Source of the DNA: Microcaldota archaeon
GTDB lineage: Archaea > Micrarchaeota > Micrarchaeia > Micrarchaeales > Micrarchaeaceae
Length of the DNA stretch: 62,926 nucleotides
Direction: 5' to 3'
Assembly (NCBI GenBank): GCA_021797495.1
Contig: JAJZZO010000006.1
Span: 1-62,926, forward strand
Notes under the pieces: model-generated
What the model saw: the letters and a program-made list of their open reading frames with translations, nothing else
The model's database searches: none
What the model was told of the DNA's origin: nothing
Position numbers and translations under genes: made by a program
Shown: one piece after another, positions 51,301-60,306 of the stretch
Numbering within the stretch: position 1 is the stretch's first letter
How the letters are laid out: each line of letters opens with the position of its first letter

Positions 51301-51692
51301 AGCAGGCAATGGCAACGCTGCAGAAAGAAGCAGAGATAAACGAGATAGTGCAGCTGGTGGGCTACGATGCTCTGCCGGAGCACGACAAGGTTGTGCTTGA
51401 CACTGCTAAGAGTTTAAGGGAGGACTTCCTGCAGCAGAACGCTTTTGACGAGGTGGACACTTACTCATCGATGAAAAAGCAGTACCTAATGCTCAAGTCC
51501 ATACTGCATGTGGGCGACGAGGAATCGCTCGCGGTTGACCACGGAGTACCTGCAGAATCGATGGCAAAGCTCGAGGTCAAGCAGAAGGTAGCCAAAATGA
51601 AGTTCGTTCCGGAAGCGCAGATAGAGGACTATGCGAAGGAGATATCGAAGCTCGCGGCCGGGATGCGCAACATAAAGGTTTCAAATGAATGA
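48354..51692 (+). CDS. atpA: A-type ATP synthase catalytic subunit A, interrupted by an intein
   Basis: 1112 codons: 237 N-extein, 528 intein, 347 C-extein, giving a 584-aa spliced subunit. GPFGSGK precedes the intein and [20 protein letters not shown] follows, restoring the Walker A motif; [31 protein letters not shown] and [16 protein letters not shown] are intact catalytic regions. It hydrolyses or makes ATP in the A1 head. Confidence 0.97.
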   Translation: MSGSIYRVSGPVVIASGLENPNMYDVVRVGNEELIGEIIKLEKGMATVQVYEDTSGLRPGDVVKSTGMQLSVMLAPGLVGSIFDGIQRPLDKIRAASGDFIARGINVESLDTKKKWALKSVQKKGAHVKTGDIIAEVEETSLIKHKVMVPHGVSGTIASITDGEYTIEEPFASIKTDSGKNVDISMLQKWPVRMPRPVRDKLPMEVPLITGQRVVDTMFPVAKGGTAAVPGPFGSGKCVTGDTPVMLSDGSIANIESLYEHAASLGITRGDASETLAYSSRSVGLFSFTNNRISESSSSTFYKGKSSTVVRIRTRTGKTVKVTPVHKLFKISGDGKIVETMAKDLSAGDYIASARRIETNFSDQAIDPYEIGGMRAMDNETQEFASKLARHIGHMKIATVLSRTTLESLARRTKTVTPKLEWIKEMCRAVGAPLPEPHLFVGDRRSNAIKLPRKVDPYFSEFVGYIVSEGYTRGPSTVVFTNTDEEVLNRFVYLAKRVFGINGKIERQSGKAPNVLLFSRVLVEFLWRIGTGSLATGKRIPEIIMRSSNDSLAAFLTSYFIGDGSTSGGEVEFCTASYDLQVQLSYVLARFGIIHTLADKHVDGSTYYRIFVRGIANLKLLSAVLTGSHRKVTAIAEYIASKDSAFDSIDVVPLSPATISDLYRGHATYNKLLESSIEISNYIGNGEHMGTNTFRKFAAAIGATGAGDMQQLTYINELAAALDYIYCDRIVSIEELEGPFDVYDVSLPEFGSNFIGGTGGLVLHNTVIQHQLAKWSDADLIVYVGCGERGNEMTEILTTFPELNDPKTGKPLMDRTILIANTSNMPVAAREASIYTAITLAEYYRDMGYDVALMADSTSRWAEALREISGRLEEMPGEEGYPAYLGRKIAEFYERAGRVHVLNGSVGSITAIGAVSPPGGDISEPVSQNTLRVTRVFWALDASLANARHFPSINWLNSYSLYTDDLAKWYEVNISPDWAELYKQAMATLQKEAEINEIVQLVGYDALPEHDKVVLDTAKSLREDFLQQNAFDEVDTYSSMKKQYLMLKSILHVGDEESLAVDHGVPAESMAKLEVKQKVAKMKFVPEAQIEDYAKEISKLAAGMRNIKVSNE
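49065..50648 (+). other. ATPase A-subunit intein in Walker A, with LAGLIDADG endonuclease
   Basis: 528 aa, beginning [20 protein letters not shown] and ending [10 protein letters not shown] before Thr+1. Block B is [25 protein letters not shown] and [20 protein letters not shown] are the two dodecapeptides of a homing endonuclease. The site (GSGK|T) is the VMA-b position also used in Thermoplasma and Pyrococcus; Thermoplasma has a mini-intein there, this one is full size. Confidence 0.92.
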
Positions 51693-51707
51693 TTCAACGG
51701 TGTAGAT

Positions 51708-53102
51708 ATGGGAGACATTTATTACAAGACAATAAACCAGATAACAAGCGTGCTTCTGTTCGTAGAGGGCATAAAGAACGCGGCATACAACGAGCTCGTC
51801 GAGATAAAGCTCGAGGACGGGCGTTCCGTAACAGGGCAGGTTCTTGATACCAGGGAAAACATGGCGATAGTCCAGTCGTTCGGCGAGACAAGGGGCATGA
51901 ACACCGGCACCACTGCGGTGAGGCTTACAGGCACTACGGCAAAGCTCAAGGTAAGCACCGACATGCTCGGAAGGATTTTCAACGGCATGGGAAAACCAAG
52001 GGACGATGGTCCGGAGATACTCAGCGGGGAAGAGTTCGACATAAACGGCAGTGCCATAAATCCATATTCAAGGGAAGAACCCTCTGAGTTCATAGAAACA
52101 GGGATATCAACGATAGACGGAATGAACACGCTGGTCAGGGGGCAGAAGCTTCCCATATTCTCGGCTTCCGGACTTCCGCACAACAAGCTCGCCGCACAGA
52201 TAGCCAGGCAGGCAAAGATATTGAACAAATCAGAAGACTTCAGCGTGGTTTTCGGAGGGATAGGCATCAACAGCGAGGAAGCCAACTTCTTCAAGAACGA
52301 GTTCGAGGAAACAGGCGCCATAGACAGGGCTGTGATGTTCATGAACCTCTCTTCGGATCCTTCGATGGAAAGGATAATATTGCCGAGGCTGGCGCTCACC
52401 ACTGCTGAATACCTTGCATACAAGGAGGACATGCACGTGCTTGTTATACTCACCGACATGACCAACTACTGCGAAGCGCTAAGGGAGATATCTGCTGCAA
52501 GGCAGGAGGTTCCAGGTAGAAGAGGCTTCCCGGGCTACATGTACACAGACCTTTCGACGATATACGAAAGGGCAGGAAAGATAAGGAATAGGAAGGGATC
52601 GATAACCCAGGTGCCGATACTCACGATGCCGGGAGACGACATAACGCATCCCATACCTGACCTCACGGGCTACATAACCGAGGGGCAGATAGTGCTCAGC
52701 AGGGAGCTGTACAGGAAAGGCATATACCCGAATGTCGACGTGCTGCTTTCGCTCTCGAGGCTCATGAATCAGGGCATAGGCAAGAATAGCACGAGGGAGG
52801 ACCACAGGGGAGTTGTGGACCAGCTTTATGCGGCTTATGCAAAAGGCAAAGATCTTAGAAGCCTTACGGAAATAGTGGGCGAGGAAGCGCTCAGCACCGG
52901 GGACAAGGCTTACCTCAAATTTGCGGACATGTTCGAGGAGAAGTTCGTCAACCAGGGGTATTACGAGGACAGGAGCATAGAGAAGACGCTGAACCTGAGC
53001 TGGGAGCTTCTGTCAAATATAGACAGGAACGAAGTCAAGAGGGTAAAAGAGGAGTACATAAAGAAGTACGGAAAATGGGAAGAGAAGGATGGCGCAAAGT
53101 AA
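51708..53102 (+). CDS. atpB: A-type ATP synthase subunit B
   Basis: 464 aa, regulatory non-catalytic partner of [21 protein letters not shown] replaces the Walker A motif as in all B subunits; [20 protein letters not shown] and [20 protein letters not shown] are standard. No intein. It follows subunit A after 15 bp with a GGTG site. Confidence 0.96.
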   Translation: MGDIYYKTINQITSVLLFVEGIKNAAYNELVEIKLEDGRSVTGQVLDTRENMAIVQSFGETRGMNTGTTAVRLTGTTAKLKVSTDMLGRIFNGMGKPRDDGPEILSGEEFDINGSAINPYSREEPSEFIETGISTIDGMNTLVRGQKLPIFSASGLPHNKLAAQIARQAKILNKSEDFSVVFGGIGINSEEANFFKNEFEETGAIDRAVMFMNLSSDPSMERIILPRLALTTAEYLAYKEDMHVLVILTDMTNYCEALREISAARQEVPGRRGFPGYMYTDLSTIYERAGKIRNRKGSITQVPILTMPGDDITHPIPDLTGYITEGQIVLSRELYRKGIYPNVDVLLSLSRLMNQGIGKNSTREDHRGVVDQLYAAYAKGKDLRSLTEIVGEEALSTGDKAYLKFADMFEEKFVNQGYYEDRSIEKTLNLSWELLSNIDRNEVKRVKEEYIKKYGKWEEKDGAK

Positions 53103-53721
53103 CATACGCACTACGAGGCTCGAGCTCATAAAAACGAGGGCGCGCATAAAGGTGGCAGCCAAAGGGCTCAACCTGCTGAAAATGAAAAGGTCGAGCCTGG
53201 TGCTGGCGTTCTTTGAGATGGCAAAGCAGATAAAGGCGATGAGGGGCAGCATGATCGAAAGCGTAAGGATAGCGCAGGACTCCCTCAAAATGGCCGACCT
53301 CATGGCGGGCCGCATAACCCTCGAAAGGATAGCTGCGGAGAATGCCGAAACATCCGCCAAGGCGTCATCGAAAAACATAATGGGAGTTAAGATACCTGAT
53401 CTTGAGGTAAAAAGCTCAATGCAGAATGAGGGCGCATACGAAATAATATCGATACCTGCTTCAGTGTTTGACGCAAAAAAAAGTTATGGGAATCTTTTTA
53501 GATTGCTGATAGAAGTGGCGGAGAAGGAGAATGCGTTGAGACTGCTGCTATACGAGATAGAGAAGCTCAACCGCAGGAGCAACGCCATAGAAAACGTGGC
53601 TATACCTAAGCTCAGCGAAAAAGCCTCATACATAAAGCAGAGGCTTGACGATATGGAAAGGGACCAGATAGTCTCAATAAAGTACATAAAAGGCAAACTC
53701 AATTCGCAAGAAGATGGTTGA
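53089..53721 (+). CDS. atpD: A-type ATP synthase subunit D
   Basis: 210 aa coiled-coil central stalk. [20 protein letters not shown] near the start and [20 protein letters not shown] near the end are the two halves of the antiparallel coiled coil with the conserved R-R-x-N-A motif. It overlaps B by 14 bp and the following small gene by 8 bp. Confidence 0.93.
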   Translation: MAQSNIRTTRLELIKTRARIKVAAKGLNLLKMKRSSLVLAFFEMAKQIKAMRGSMIESVRIAQDSLKMADLMAGRITLERIAAENAETSAKASSKNIMGVKIPDLEVKSSMQNEGAYEIISIPASVFDAKKSYGNLFRLLIEVAEKENALRLLLYEIEKLNRRSNAIENVAIPKLSEKASYIKQRLDDMERDQIVSIKYIKGKLNSQEDG

Positions 53722-53905
53722 GATGGAAAGAAATTACACCTTATCAAAAATAATGCACGAACCAAATAAGATAAAGATTACGAAGAACGGCGAAAAGGCG
53801 CTTATGAGGTTTCAAAGGATAATGTACTTTGTCATGGCCATAAACATAATGGCCGCAATAACCGCAATAGCGGTGCTGATGTTTCTGTCCGGAGTGATAA
53901 AATGA
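53714..53905 (+). CDS. single-span microprotein inside the ATP synthase operon
   Basis: 63 aa, or 60 from the ATG at 53723. A basic cytosolic half (SKIMHEPNKIKITKNGEKAL) precedes one C-terminal membrane span (FVMAINIMAAITAIAVLMFL). Overlaps subunit D by 8 bp and subunit H by 4 bp, so it is translated as part of the operon. It is not a known ATPase subunit; it might be a membrane accessory of the complex. Confidence 0.65.
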   Translation: MVEMERNYTLSKIMHEPNKIKITKNGEKALMRFQRIMYFVMAINIMAAITAIAVLMFLSGVIK

Positions 53906-54219
53906 GCGATGTTTCAACACTTGAAAAAATAAAAGAGAGCGAAGATTTATATTCGAAAGAATTGGCGAAGGCGCAGCTTGATGCCGAAGCCATAATAAAG
54001 AAGGCGCATGCGGAAGCCGAGATAATAATGCACGATGCTCATAACAGGGCGGTGGAGCAATCGGACGTTATAAAGGTGGAAGCGGTAAAAGAGTCGAAAA
54101 AGAGGTTTGACGATACGATAGCAGCGCAGAAGACAAAGGTATCCGCGTTCAACAGCGTTTCAAAGGAGGAGGTCCTTAAAAGCTTCGCAGAAGCCGTATC
54201 GGAATCGTTTGACCTATAA
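53902..54219 (+). CDS. atpH: A-type ATP synthase subunit H (peripheral stalk)
   Basis: 105 aa, almost entirely coiled coil: LEKIKESEDLYSKELAKAQL, EAIIKKAHAEAEIIMHDAHN. This is the archaeal H/G subunit that pairs with E. In many archaea H is the first gene of the operon with I; here both are at its end. Confidence 0.82.
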   Translation: MSDVSTLEKIKESEDLYSKELAKAQLDAEAIIKKAHAEAEIIMHDAHNRAVEQSDVIKVEAVKESKKRFDDTIAAQKTKVSAFNSVSKEEVLKSFAEAVSESFDL

Positions 54220-54239
54220 TTCGGAATCACGGTGGAAAA

Positions 54240-56183
54240 ATGGTACTAAAGCCTGCAAAGATGTCAAGGGAGCGAATAATAATACCTAAGTCGCACCGCA
54301 GCGAAGCGTTAACCGTGCTCCACGACCTTGGCGTAATGCAGATAGAGCAGCTTCCGGACAACGTTGTTGCGATTCTTAACAGTAACGACGACATGGATTC
54401 AAGGGTCATAAGCGATTATGACCAGAAATTCAGGAGCCTAGAATCAATGCTCTACAAGTATGAGCCCAAGGAAAAATACCGATTTTCTAATGCAAGCGAG
54501 CTGATAAAAAAAGCGGAGTCCGTCAAGATAACGGAAAGGGTTGTAGAACTCACAAAGGAAATGTCGGCGTTAAGCGCATCGACGAAAGAGGCAAAGGATA
54601 CATTGGATCTTCTCAAAAAAATGCCCAGGACGAAGCATGATTTAAGCATATTCACAACAGAGAAAATAGTCTCGTTCGTCGTAAAGGGCAGGGAGCTTCA
54701 GAAGTTCAATTCCGAAGCGCACAAAGCGATAAAAGAATGCGTGCTCCTCAAGGGCGAGTATTCAACCATAATAAGCATGGAGAAAGATTCGGAAAAAGAT
54801 TTCGGCAACTATGTCAGGAACATGAAACTGGACATAGAAGTCATACCGAAAATGTCTGGTACTGTAGTCGAAAATGAAAAATTAATAGAATCACGCATAA
54901 ACGAATTAGAATCTAAATACGAAGCGTTAAAGGCTGAGCTGAACAACATCTCCGAAATACACTACCCGCTGGTCAGCGCAATACGCGAACAGCTTGATCT
55001 GGAGATGGAAAAGATAGAGGTGGTTTCAAAGTTCGGCTTCGGCATAAATGTGATTGCGATAGAGGGATGGGTGCCGGAAGATGAGGTGCAAAGGCTCAAA
55101 AAGGCTCTCAAAAAAGTCACGAACGACAGTTTCATAATGGAAAAGATGCATACGAAGGAGTTGCCACCGACCAAGCTTTCCAACCCCGTCACCGTAAAGC
55201 TTTTCGAATTTTTCATAAGGTTCTACTCGCTTCCAAAAAGCAACGAATTCGACCCTACGCTGATATTCGCCGTTGTCTTCCCGATATTCTTCGGCTTCAT
55301 GATAGGCGACGTAGGTTATGGCGCGATAATGTTCTTGGGTGCAATATGGCTGCTCCACAGGCTTAAGAACCCGCCAAAGAGAAGCCGCATACCGAAAGCC
55401 ATAAGCAAGTTCATACACACGATAATAAGCAACAACGGCTTGACGATATTGGCAAAGTCTATAATGCCTGGTGCCGTCATAGCAATGGTGCTCGGTGTCA
55501 TATTCAACGAGTATTTTGGATTCCAGCTGCCGTACAACGCCATATTCAACGTCGAGACAGGACTTCCGACATTATTGGTGGTATCCGGCTGGATAGGCGT
55601 AGGGATGGTTTCCTTCGGATTTATACTGGGTTTCCTGAACAACATGGCCATAGGGCGCAAAAAGCACGCTATAGGCAGAATAGGCTGGCTGATGGCCGCT
55701 TGGGGCATAGTTATATTCGGGCTCGCCGTTCTGCACAGGCAGATATTGTGGTTCCCTGATTATCCTGTAGTGGTTGCATACTTCCTGCTCATAGGCGGCA
55801 TCATAACGGTCCTAGCAACAGAGGGCTTCGAGTCGCTCATGGAGTTCCCGTCGCTCATAAGCCACATACTCTCTTACACTAGGCTTATAGGAATACTTCT
55901 CGCGTCAGTGATACTTGCCCAGGTTATAGACTTCATATTCATTCATTCCCTCACGCATTCGCTGCCTCTAGCAATTTTGGGTATCATAATACTAATAGTG
56001 GGCCAGCTTTTCAATATAGCAATAGCCCTGTTCGAGCCAGGGATACAAGGGGCCAGGCTTATATACGTGGAGTTCTTTTCCAAGTTCTTCACGGGGAACG
56101 GCAGGGAATTCAGGCCGTTCGCAAGCAGGAGGGCAAGGACAATAAGCAGCGTAGAAGAAGAGCATCCGTTGATTGAGCGCTAA
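54240..56183 (+). CDS. atpI: A-type ATP synthase subunit I (a)
   Basis: 647 aa. Cytosolic N-terminal part (to about 345) with RERIIIPKSHRSEALTVLHD, coiled coils and VIAIEGWVPEDEVQRLKKAL; membrane part with about seven spans after FFIRFYSLPKSNEFDPTLIF. LISHILSYTRLIGILLASVI holds the essential Arg of the proton half-channels. Last gene of the operon. Confidence 0.95.
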   Translation: MVLKPAKMSRERIIIPKSHRSEALTVLHDLGVMQIEQLPDNVVAILNSNDDMDSRVISDYDQKFRSLESMLYKYEPKEKYRFSNASELIKKAESVKITERVVELTKEMSALSASTKEAKDTLDLLKKMPRTKHDLSIFTTEKIVSFVVKGRELQKFNSEAHKAIKECVLLKGEYSTIISMEKDSEKDFGNYVRNMKLDIEVIPKMSGTVVENEKLIESRINELESKYEALKAELNNISEIHYPLVSAIREQLDLEMEKIEVVSKFGFGINVIAIEGWVPEDEVQRLKKALKKVTNDSFIMEKMHTKELPPTKLSNPVTVKLFEFFIRFYSLPKSNEFDPTLIFAVVFPIFFGFMIGDVGYGAIMFLGAIWLLHRLKNPPKRSRIPKAISKFIHTIISNNGLTILAKSIMPGAVIAMVLGVIFNEYFGFQLPYNAIFNVETGLPTLLVVSGWIGVGMVSFGFILGFLNNMAIGRKKHAIGRIGWLMAAWGIVIFGLAVLHRQILWFPDYPVVVAYFLLIGGIITVLATEGFESLMEFPSLISHILSYTRLIGILLASVILAQVIDFIFIHSLTHSLPLAILGIIILIVGQLFNIAIALFEPGIQGARLIYVEFFSKFFTGNGREFRPFASRRARTISSVEEEHPLIER

Positions 56184-56230
56184 GATAAAAATATAAAAAG
56201 CCCATTTTTATTATTTTTAAATGGAAGCCT

Positions 56231-56752
56231 TCAAGTTACCTTCTCCAGCACAGTACCTGATATGGTATGCGGGAACCCGGTCTGTATGTCTGTGTAATTT
56301 ATCAGTACATACCCTTTGAACAGCGAGCCGGGGCGTCCGCTGAACGCCGTGTTGTTGGTCCAGCACTGCAACGGGGTCACAGTATTGCCGCTTATCGTTA
56401 CGTTAGAGCCTATCTGCAAGCTTATCGCGTTAGGCACAAAGGAAACCATATGAGTCAACGATGCGTTGGAATTGCACCCTATCGCAGTTATGTTTATCGG
56501 GGAGCTTGTGGATTGCTCTAAGTTCACGATTAGGGTGCCGTTGGTATACATGGTACTGAAGATGCAGCTGAAATCTGCCGGGAATATGCAGCTCGTGCTT
56601 ACGAAAGAGCTGGGATTGAACAATCCCAATTCGAACAGCACACCCAAGGCTATCGCGATAATCAGTATCGCCCAACCGTATGTCATAAGATACTCCATGG
56701 CACTTTGGGCTTTGGTAGCTTTCAAGCTTATGTTAAACGCATGCATGAACAC
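56231..56752 (-). CDS. class III signal peptide protein (pilin/flagellin-like)
   Basis: 173 aa. KATKAQSAMEYLMTYGWAIL is the very common archaeal prepilin-type signature (A-Q-S-A-M-E-Y-L-M-T-Y-G-W-A). The remainder is a secreted domain with four Cys and many Asn-X-Ser/Thr sites. The two starts, MFMHAF and codon 3, differ little. Single gene, convergent with the ATPase operon. Confidence 0.82.
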   Translation of the reverse strand: MFMHAFNISLKATKAQSAMEYLMTYGWAILIIAIALGVLFELGLFNPSSFVSTSCIFPADFSCIFSTMYTNGTLIVNLEQSTSSPINITAIGCNSNASLTHMVSFVPNAISLQIGSNVTISGNTVTPLQCWTNNTAFSGRPGSLFKGYVLINYTDIQTGFPHTISGTVLEKVT

Positions 56753-57169
56753 ACATAATTCATTTAGGAAGTCGAATTCTTAAATACTTTTGTACGATGT
56801 AAGAGTTCAGAATTGTTACGGGATTTTGTCTAAGTAAAATCCTTCTTGTCTCCAGAAACACAAAATTATGCTCTCCGGAGGCAAAATATCTAGAAACTTC
56901 ACGAATAAAGTTCACTTGTCTTTGGACTGCAAAGCTCTCAAACTCTTACATCCTCAAGTGAGAGTATAAAATGATACTATAAGTCAAAACTTAAGCAGCC
57001 AATATCACTATGTTTTTCTGCTCGCAGCAAATTATCAGGCACCAAATATCAACTAAGATATTTTTAGGATTTGAAATAGTAATGTTATTAGACTTTTACA
57101 TACCTAAAGTATTATTTAATATTCTGAAGTAATACGCTATTACAAAAAGGTAATTTTATAGAAAAATTA
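56753..57169. other. AT-rich intergenic region
   Basis: About 417 bp with no credible coding frame or RNA gene. It must contain the divergent promoters of the pilin-like gene and the 958-aa surface protein. TATA-like elements are frequent; TTAAATACTTTTG at about 56779-56791 suits the minus-strand gene. I see no clear repeats. Confidence 0.4.
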
Positions 57170-60046
57170 TTGCTACATGTACTGTTTTTGCCCTTCTGCA
57201 TAGTATTAGCCATCATCTTTTTTCTCCCAGTTAATATAACTTCAGCAGCTGCTCCTGCCGTCCTACCCTCTGGCATTAGTGCATACACAAACCTCAACCT
57301 CAGCGCTTCGTGGAACGTGGGGCACGGTGCCTACGTTCAACAGATGGTCAATCTCACGGAGAGCAACACGATTTACGGCTCATACATAGCAGCCAGCAAC
57401 AGCATAGCTAACTTTGAATACTTCTACGGCAACGGCACGGTAATCCCTGCGTGGATAGAGAGCAACAGCTCTGGCAAGCTCATCACTTGGCTCAAAATCA
57501 AGAACACGACGGCAACGAATGGCATTTACCTCGGCTTTGCCAGCAAGACCACCAACCTACTCTCCAGCTCTGGCACAACAGGCATAGGCGAAGCCCCCCA
57601 GCTCTCCAGCACTTATGCAGAGTATGACGACGGGGCGAGTGTGTTCACGCATTATTGGGACTTTGCCGGGACTGCTTTGCCGAGTGGATGGACCGGTGTG
57701 AATTATACTGTAAATAATGGAGTTACTGTTAAGGCTCCCGGAGCTACAAATCTTTTAAATTATATCAATACTACAAGTGCAATATATAATACTACACAAA
57801 TAACAGAGTTTTATTTCCCATCGGGATTCGCTTTCGGTTCACCTATAGGAGGCACTACTGGGATAGGCGAAGGATGGGGATTAGGAAAAGCACCTAACAC
57901 CTTCGGTAATAATGGTATATCAGTTTATAACGATTATCACTATGGCGCAACATTCTTTCAAACAGCATTTAACGCGGCATCAAACGTTTCAAGCACATTT
58001 ACCACTGGGCCATCGTCGTTTATCTCTTCTATGTACTCTACATCTTCAAACGCCGTATTCGGCATAGGCACCAATCCTCCAAATTACAACAATGCTCATA
58101 ACGCCATTTTAACAAAAGATGTTTATGTTGGTAACTCATTCATATCTCTTTCGAGCTATGATAGTGATACCAAAATAGGTCCTATAGATTACATACGCAC
58201 GAGAGCATATCCCTCTTCTGGCGTTATGCCAAGCGTCAGCTTTGGAGCCGTACAGACTGTTGTGCCAACCCTGATCATCACCCATAACCCAGCCACCTAT
58301 GGCTCAAGCATAACCATTACAGCCACCTGCCTCGGCGGCGGCACCTGCGCCATAGACTACCCAAGCTTAGGCACCGCCATAGTCACAGGCACGGGCTCTG
58401 CAACATACACCTACAACGCCTTTGCTCTGGGAGTTGGCACATACTCAAGCTTCTACGCCAACGACATAACGGCAGGCACAAACAGCACGGGGCAGACGCT
58501 AACGATCTCAAAGGCAACTCCAGTAATAACGCTGCCTAACTTCCCTGCGAACTATGTGTACAACGGAATAAATGCAACAGCAACCGCCAACATAATCTCA
58601 TACAATAACCAACTGTCTGCGAACGCCTTCGTGAACAATGTTCTTATAACGTCTTTCGATACTGCAAATACCGTAACACTCGGTGCATCTGCAGGCAATT
58701 ACATATTCACCGCAAACACACTTGGAAACGGAAACTACACATCTGCTTCAGTAACAAATACCCTCACGATCTCAAAGGCAACTCCAGTAATAACGCTGCC
58801 TAACTTCCCTGCGAACTATGTGTACAACGGAATAAATGCAACAGCAACCGCCAACATAATCTCATACAATAACCAACTGTCTGCGAACGCCTTCGTGAAC
58901 AATGTTCTTATAACGTCTTTCGATACTGCAAATACCGTAACACTCGGTGCATCTGCAGGCAATTACATATTCACCGCAAACACACTTGGAAACGGAAACT
59001 ACACATCTGCTTCAGTAACAAATACCCTCACGATCTCAAAGGCAGCCCCTGCGATTTTGTTATTGTTTAAGAATTATACAAGTTCCGTATCCCTTGATGC
59101 AACTGGGGCAGAAAAGACGATAAATTCGACACTGCCATTCAACATAACTGCATCGCTGGATACTGTAAACAACCAGCTCAACGCCGGAATATACGTAAAC
59201 GCCTCTCTGAATGCCACCACTAATTCATTAAAAATCATAAGTTTTTCGGTCGGTAGTTTATCTGTAGGAAAGCACGTTATAACTTTCAACAGCCTAGGTA
59301 ACAACAATTATACATCCTTTGATTCAGCGTTTATAATAAACGCGTCGGCCCAACCATCGTCAAATCGCGGTCCTGTTATAAATTCCGCCTTTACGGTAGA
59401 AAACAATATCGTTTTGCAGGTATTACGATCAGTAACGAACAAGGTAAATTTTGAAAATTATAACATAACTCTGAAATTTGTTACCAACTATACTGGCAAG
59501 GCGAATCTGTCAATAATAAAAGAAACACCATCATTTAAATCCTATCCTGGATGCTCTTCAGTAACATCTGTTTTTTTGATAAACGCATCTGTTGGCGGTG
59601 CACCGCTAAATGTATCATTACCTTATACTTATTCTGATGTTCGGGCTAACTTGTTACTTGCAATATGTAAAAACAACAGGTGGGAGCTGATTAAGAATTA
59701 CACAATAAATCCCTACGCCCACACAATAAATTTCATTACCCCTATTTATTCAATAATTGGGTTTGTACCTCCGAATTATACTACAAGTATAACTACCTCA
59801 GTAACAACTTCTACTACAGTCTCTTCTACCTCTACCACTAAAACCACCACCAAATCTACTTCAACAATACCTTCGGTTAAATCAACAATATCATCAACAA
59901 CTATAATGCCTACAACAACAATACTTAAGCATCCTGAGAAATTGAACGCCGACTACATAATCTTATTGATTGCATTTGCAATAGTCTTGATAATAATCGG
60001 TGCATATTATCTAATATCTAAGCATAAAGCCCGTGTCAAAAAGTAA
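57170..60046 (+). CDS. large surface protein with DUF2341-like, lectin-like and tandem Ig-like repeats
   Basis: 958 aa from TTG. Signal peptide 1-25. Residues about 35-130 match DUF2341 (GNGTVIPAWIESNSSGKLIT), then a concanavalin-like module to about 355. After a short Ig-like unit come two identical 88-residue repeats encoded by 58502-59029, a third diverged unit, a further beta domain, a Thr/Ser/Lys stalk, and finally a hydrophobic span with basic tail (HKARVKK). The ending is like an archaeosortase sorting signal or plain membrane anchor. Surface adhesion or S-layer-related role is likely, unproven. Confidence 0.75.
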   Translation: MLHVLFLPFCIVLAIIFFLPVNITSAAAPAVLPSGISAYTNLNLSASWNVGHGAYVQQMVNLTESNTIYGSYIAASNSIANFEYFYGNGTVIPAWIESNSSGKLITWLKIKNTTATNGIYLGFASKTTNLLSSSGTTGIGEAPQLSSTYAEYDDGASVFTHYWDFAGTALPSGWTGVNYTVNNGVTVKAPGATNLLNYINTTSAIYNTTQITEFYFPSGFAFGSPIGGTTGIGEGWGLGKAPNTFGNNGISVYNDYHYGATFFQTAFNAASNVSSTFTTGPSSFISSMYSTSSNAVFGIGTNPPNYNNAHNAILTKDVYVGNSFISLSSYDSDTKIGPIDYIRTRAYPSSGVMPSVSFGAVQTVVPTLIITHNPATYGSSITITATCLGGGTCAIDYPSLGTAIVTGTGSATYTYNAFALGVGTYSSFYANDITAGTNSTGQTLTISKATPVITLPNFPANYVYNGINATATANIISYNNQLSANAFVNNVLITSFDTANTVTLGASAGNYIFTANTLGNGNYTSASVTNTLTISKATPVITLPNFPANYVYNGINATATANIISYNNQLSANAFVNNVLITSFDTANTVTLGASAGNYIFTANTLGNGNYTSASVTNTLTISKAAPAILLLFKNYTSSVSLDATGAEKTINSTLPFNITASLDTVNNQLNAGIYVNASLNATTNSLKIISFSVGSLSVGKHVITFNSLGNNNYTSFDSAFIINASAQPSSNRGPVINSAFTVENNIVLQVLRSVTNKVNFENYNITLKFVTNYTGKANLSIIKETPSFKSYPGCSSVTSVFLINASVGGAPLNVSLPYTYSDVRANLLLAICKNNRWELIKNYTINPYAHTINFITPIYSIIGFVPPNYTTSITTSVTTSTTVSSTSTTKTTTKSTSTIPSVKSTISSTTIMPTTTILKHPEKLNADYIILLIAFAIVLIIIGAYYLISKHKARVKK
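58502..58765 (+). repeat. 264-bp perfect tandem repeat, copy 1
   Basis: Starts ACGATCTCAAAGGCAACTCC. Encodes 88 residues of an Ig-like domain. By direct reading it is base-for-base the same as copy 2. Confidence 0.9.
58766..59029 (+). repeat. 264-bp perfect tandem repeat, copy 2
   Basis: Identical to copy 1 including silent positions; the following sequence repeats only ACGATCTCAAAGGCA before diverging. Confidence 0.9.
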
Positions 60047-60306
60047 AAAAACACAACAAACATGCGTTGAATTCAACTGAGCTTCAGCTTTAGCCAAATT
60101 AAATTTGCTACCTTCATTGTCAAAGCAACTATTCAAACAAAGTAAATCGGGCTCGTGAAGAAAATATAAAACCTGAACAGGATACGCCCCTTGAGGAACT
60201 AGGAACTGATAAAACACATCCTTTGCTTGGTACAGTAATTGCATGAACGCAAAAGGAGCCAGCACTTTTTACTGGTTGAGGATGTCACGCCTAAGAAAAG
60301 ATTAAA

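Noticed and set aside
60011-60265. 84-codon minus-strand frame in the gap between the surface protein and pheT
   Set aside because: Overlaps the end of the surface protein, Cys/Phe/Leu-rich translation without domain character, no ribosome-binding site.
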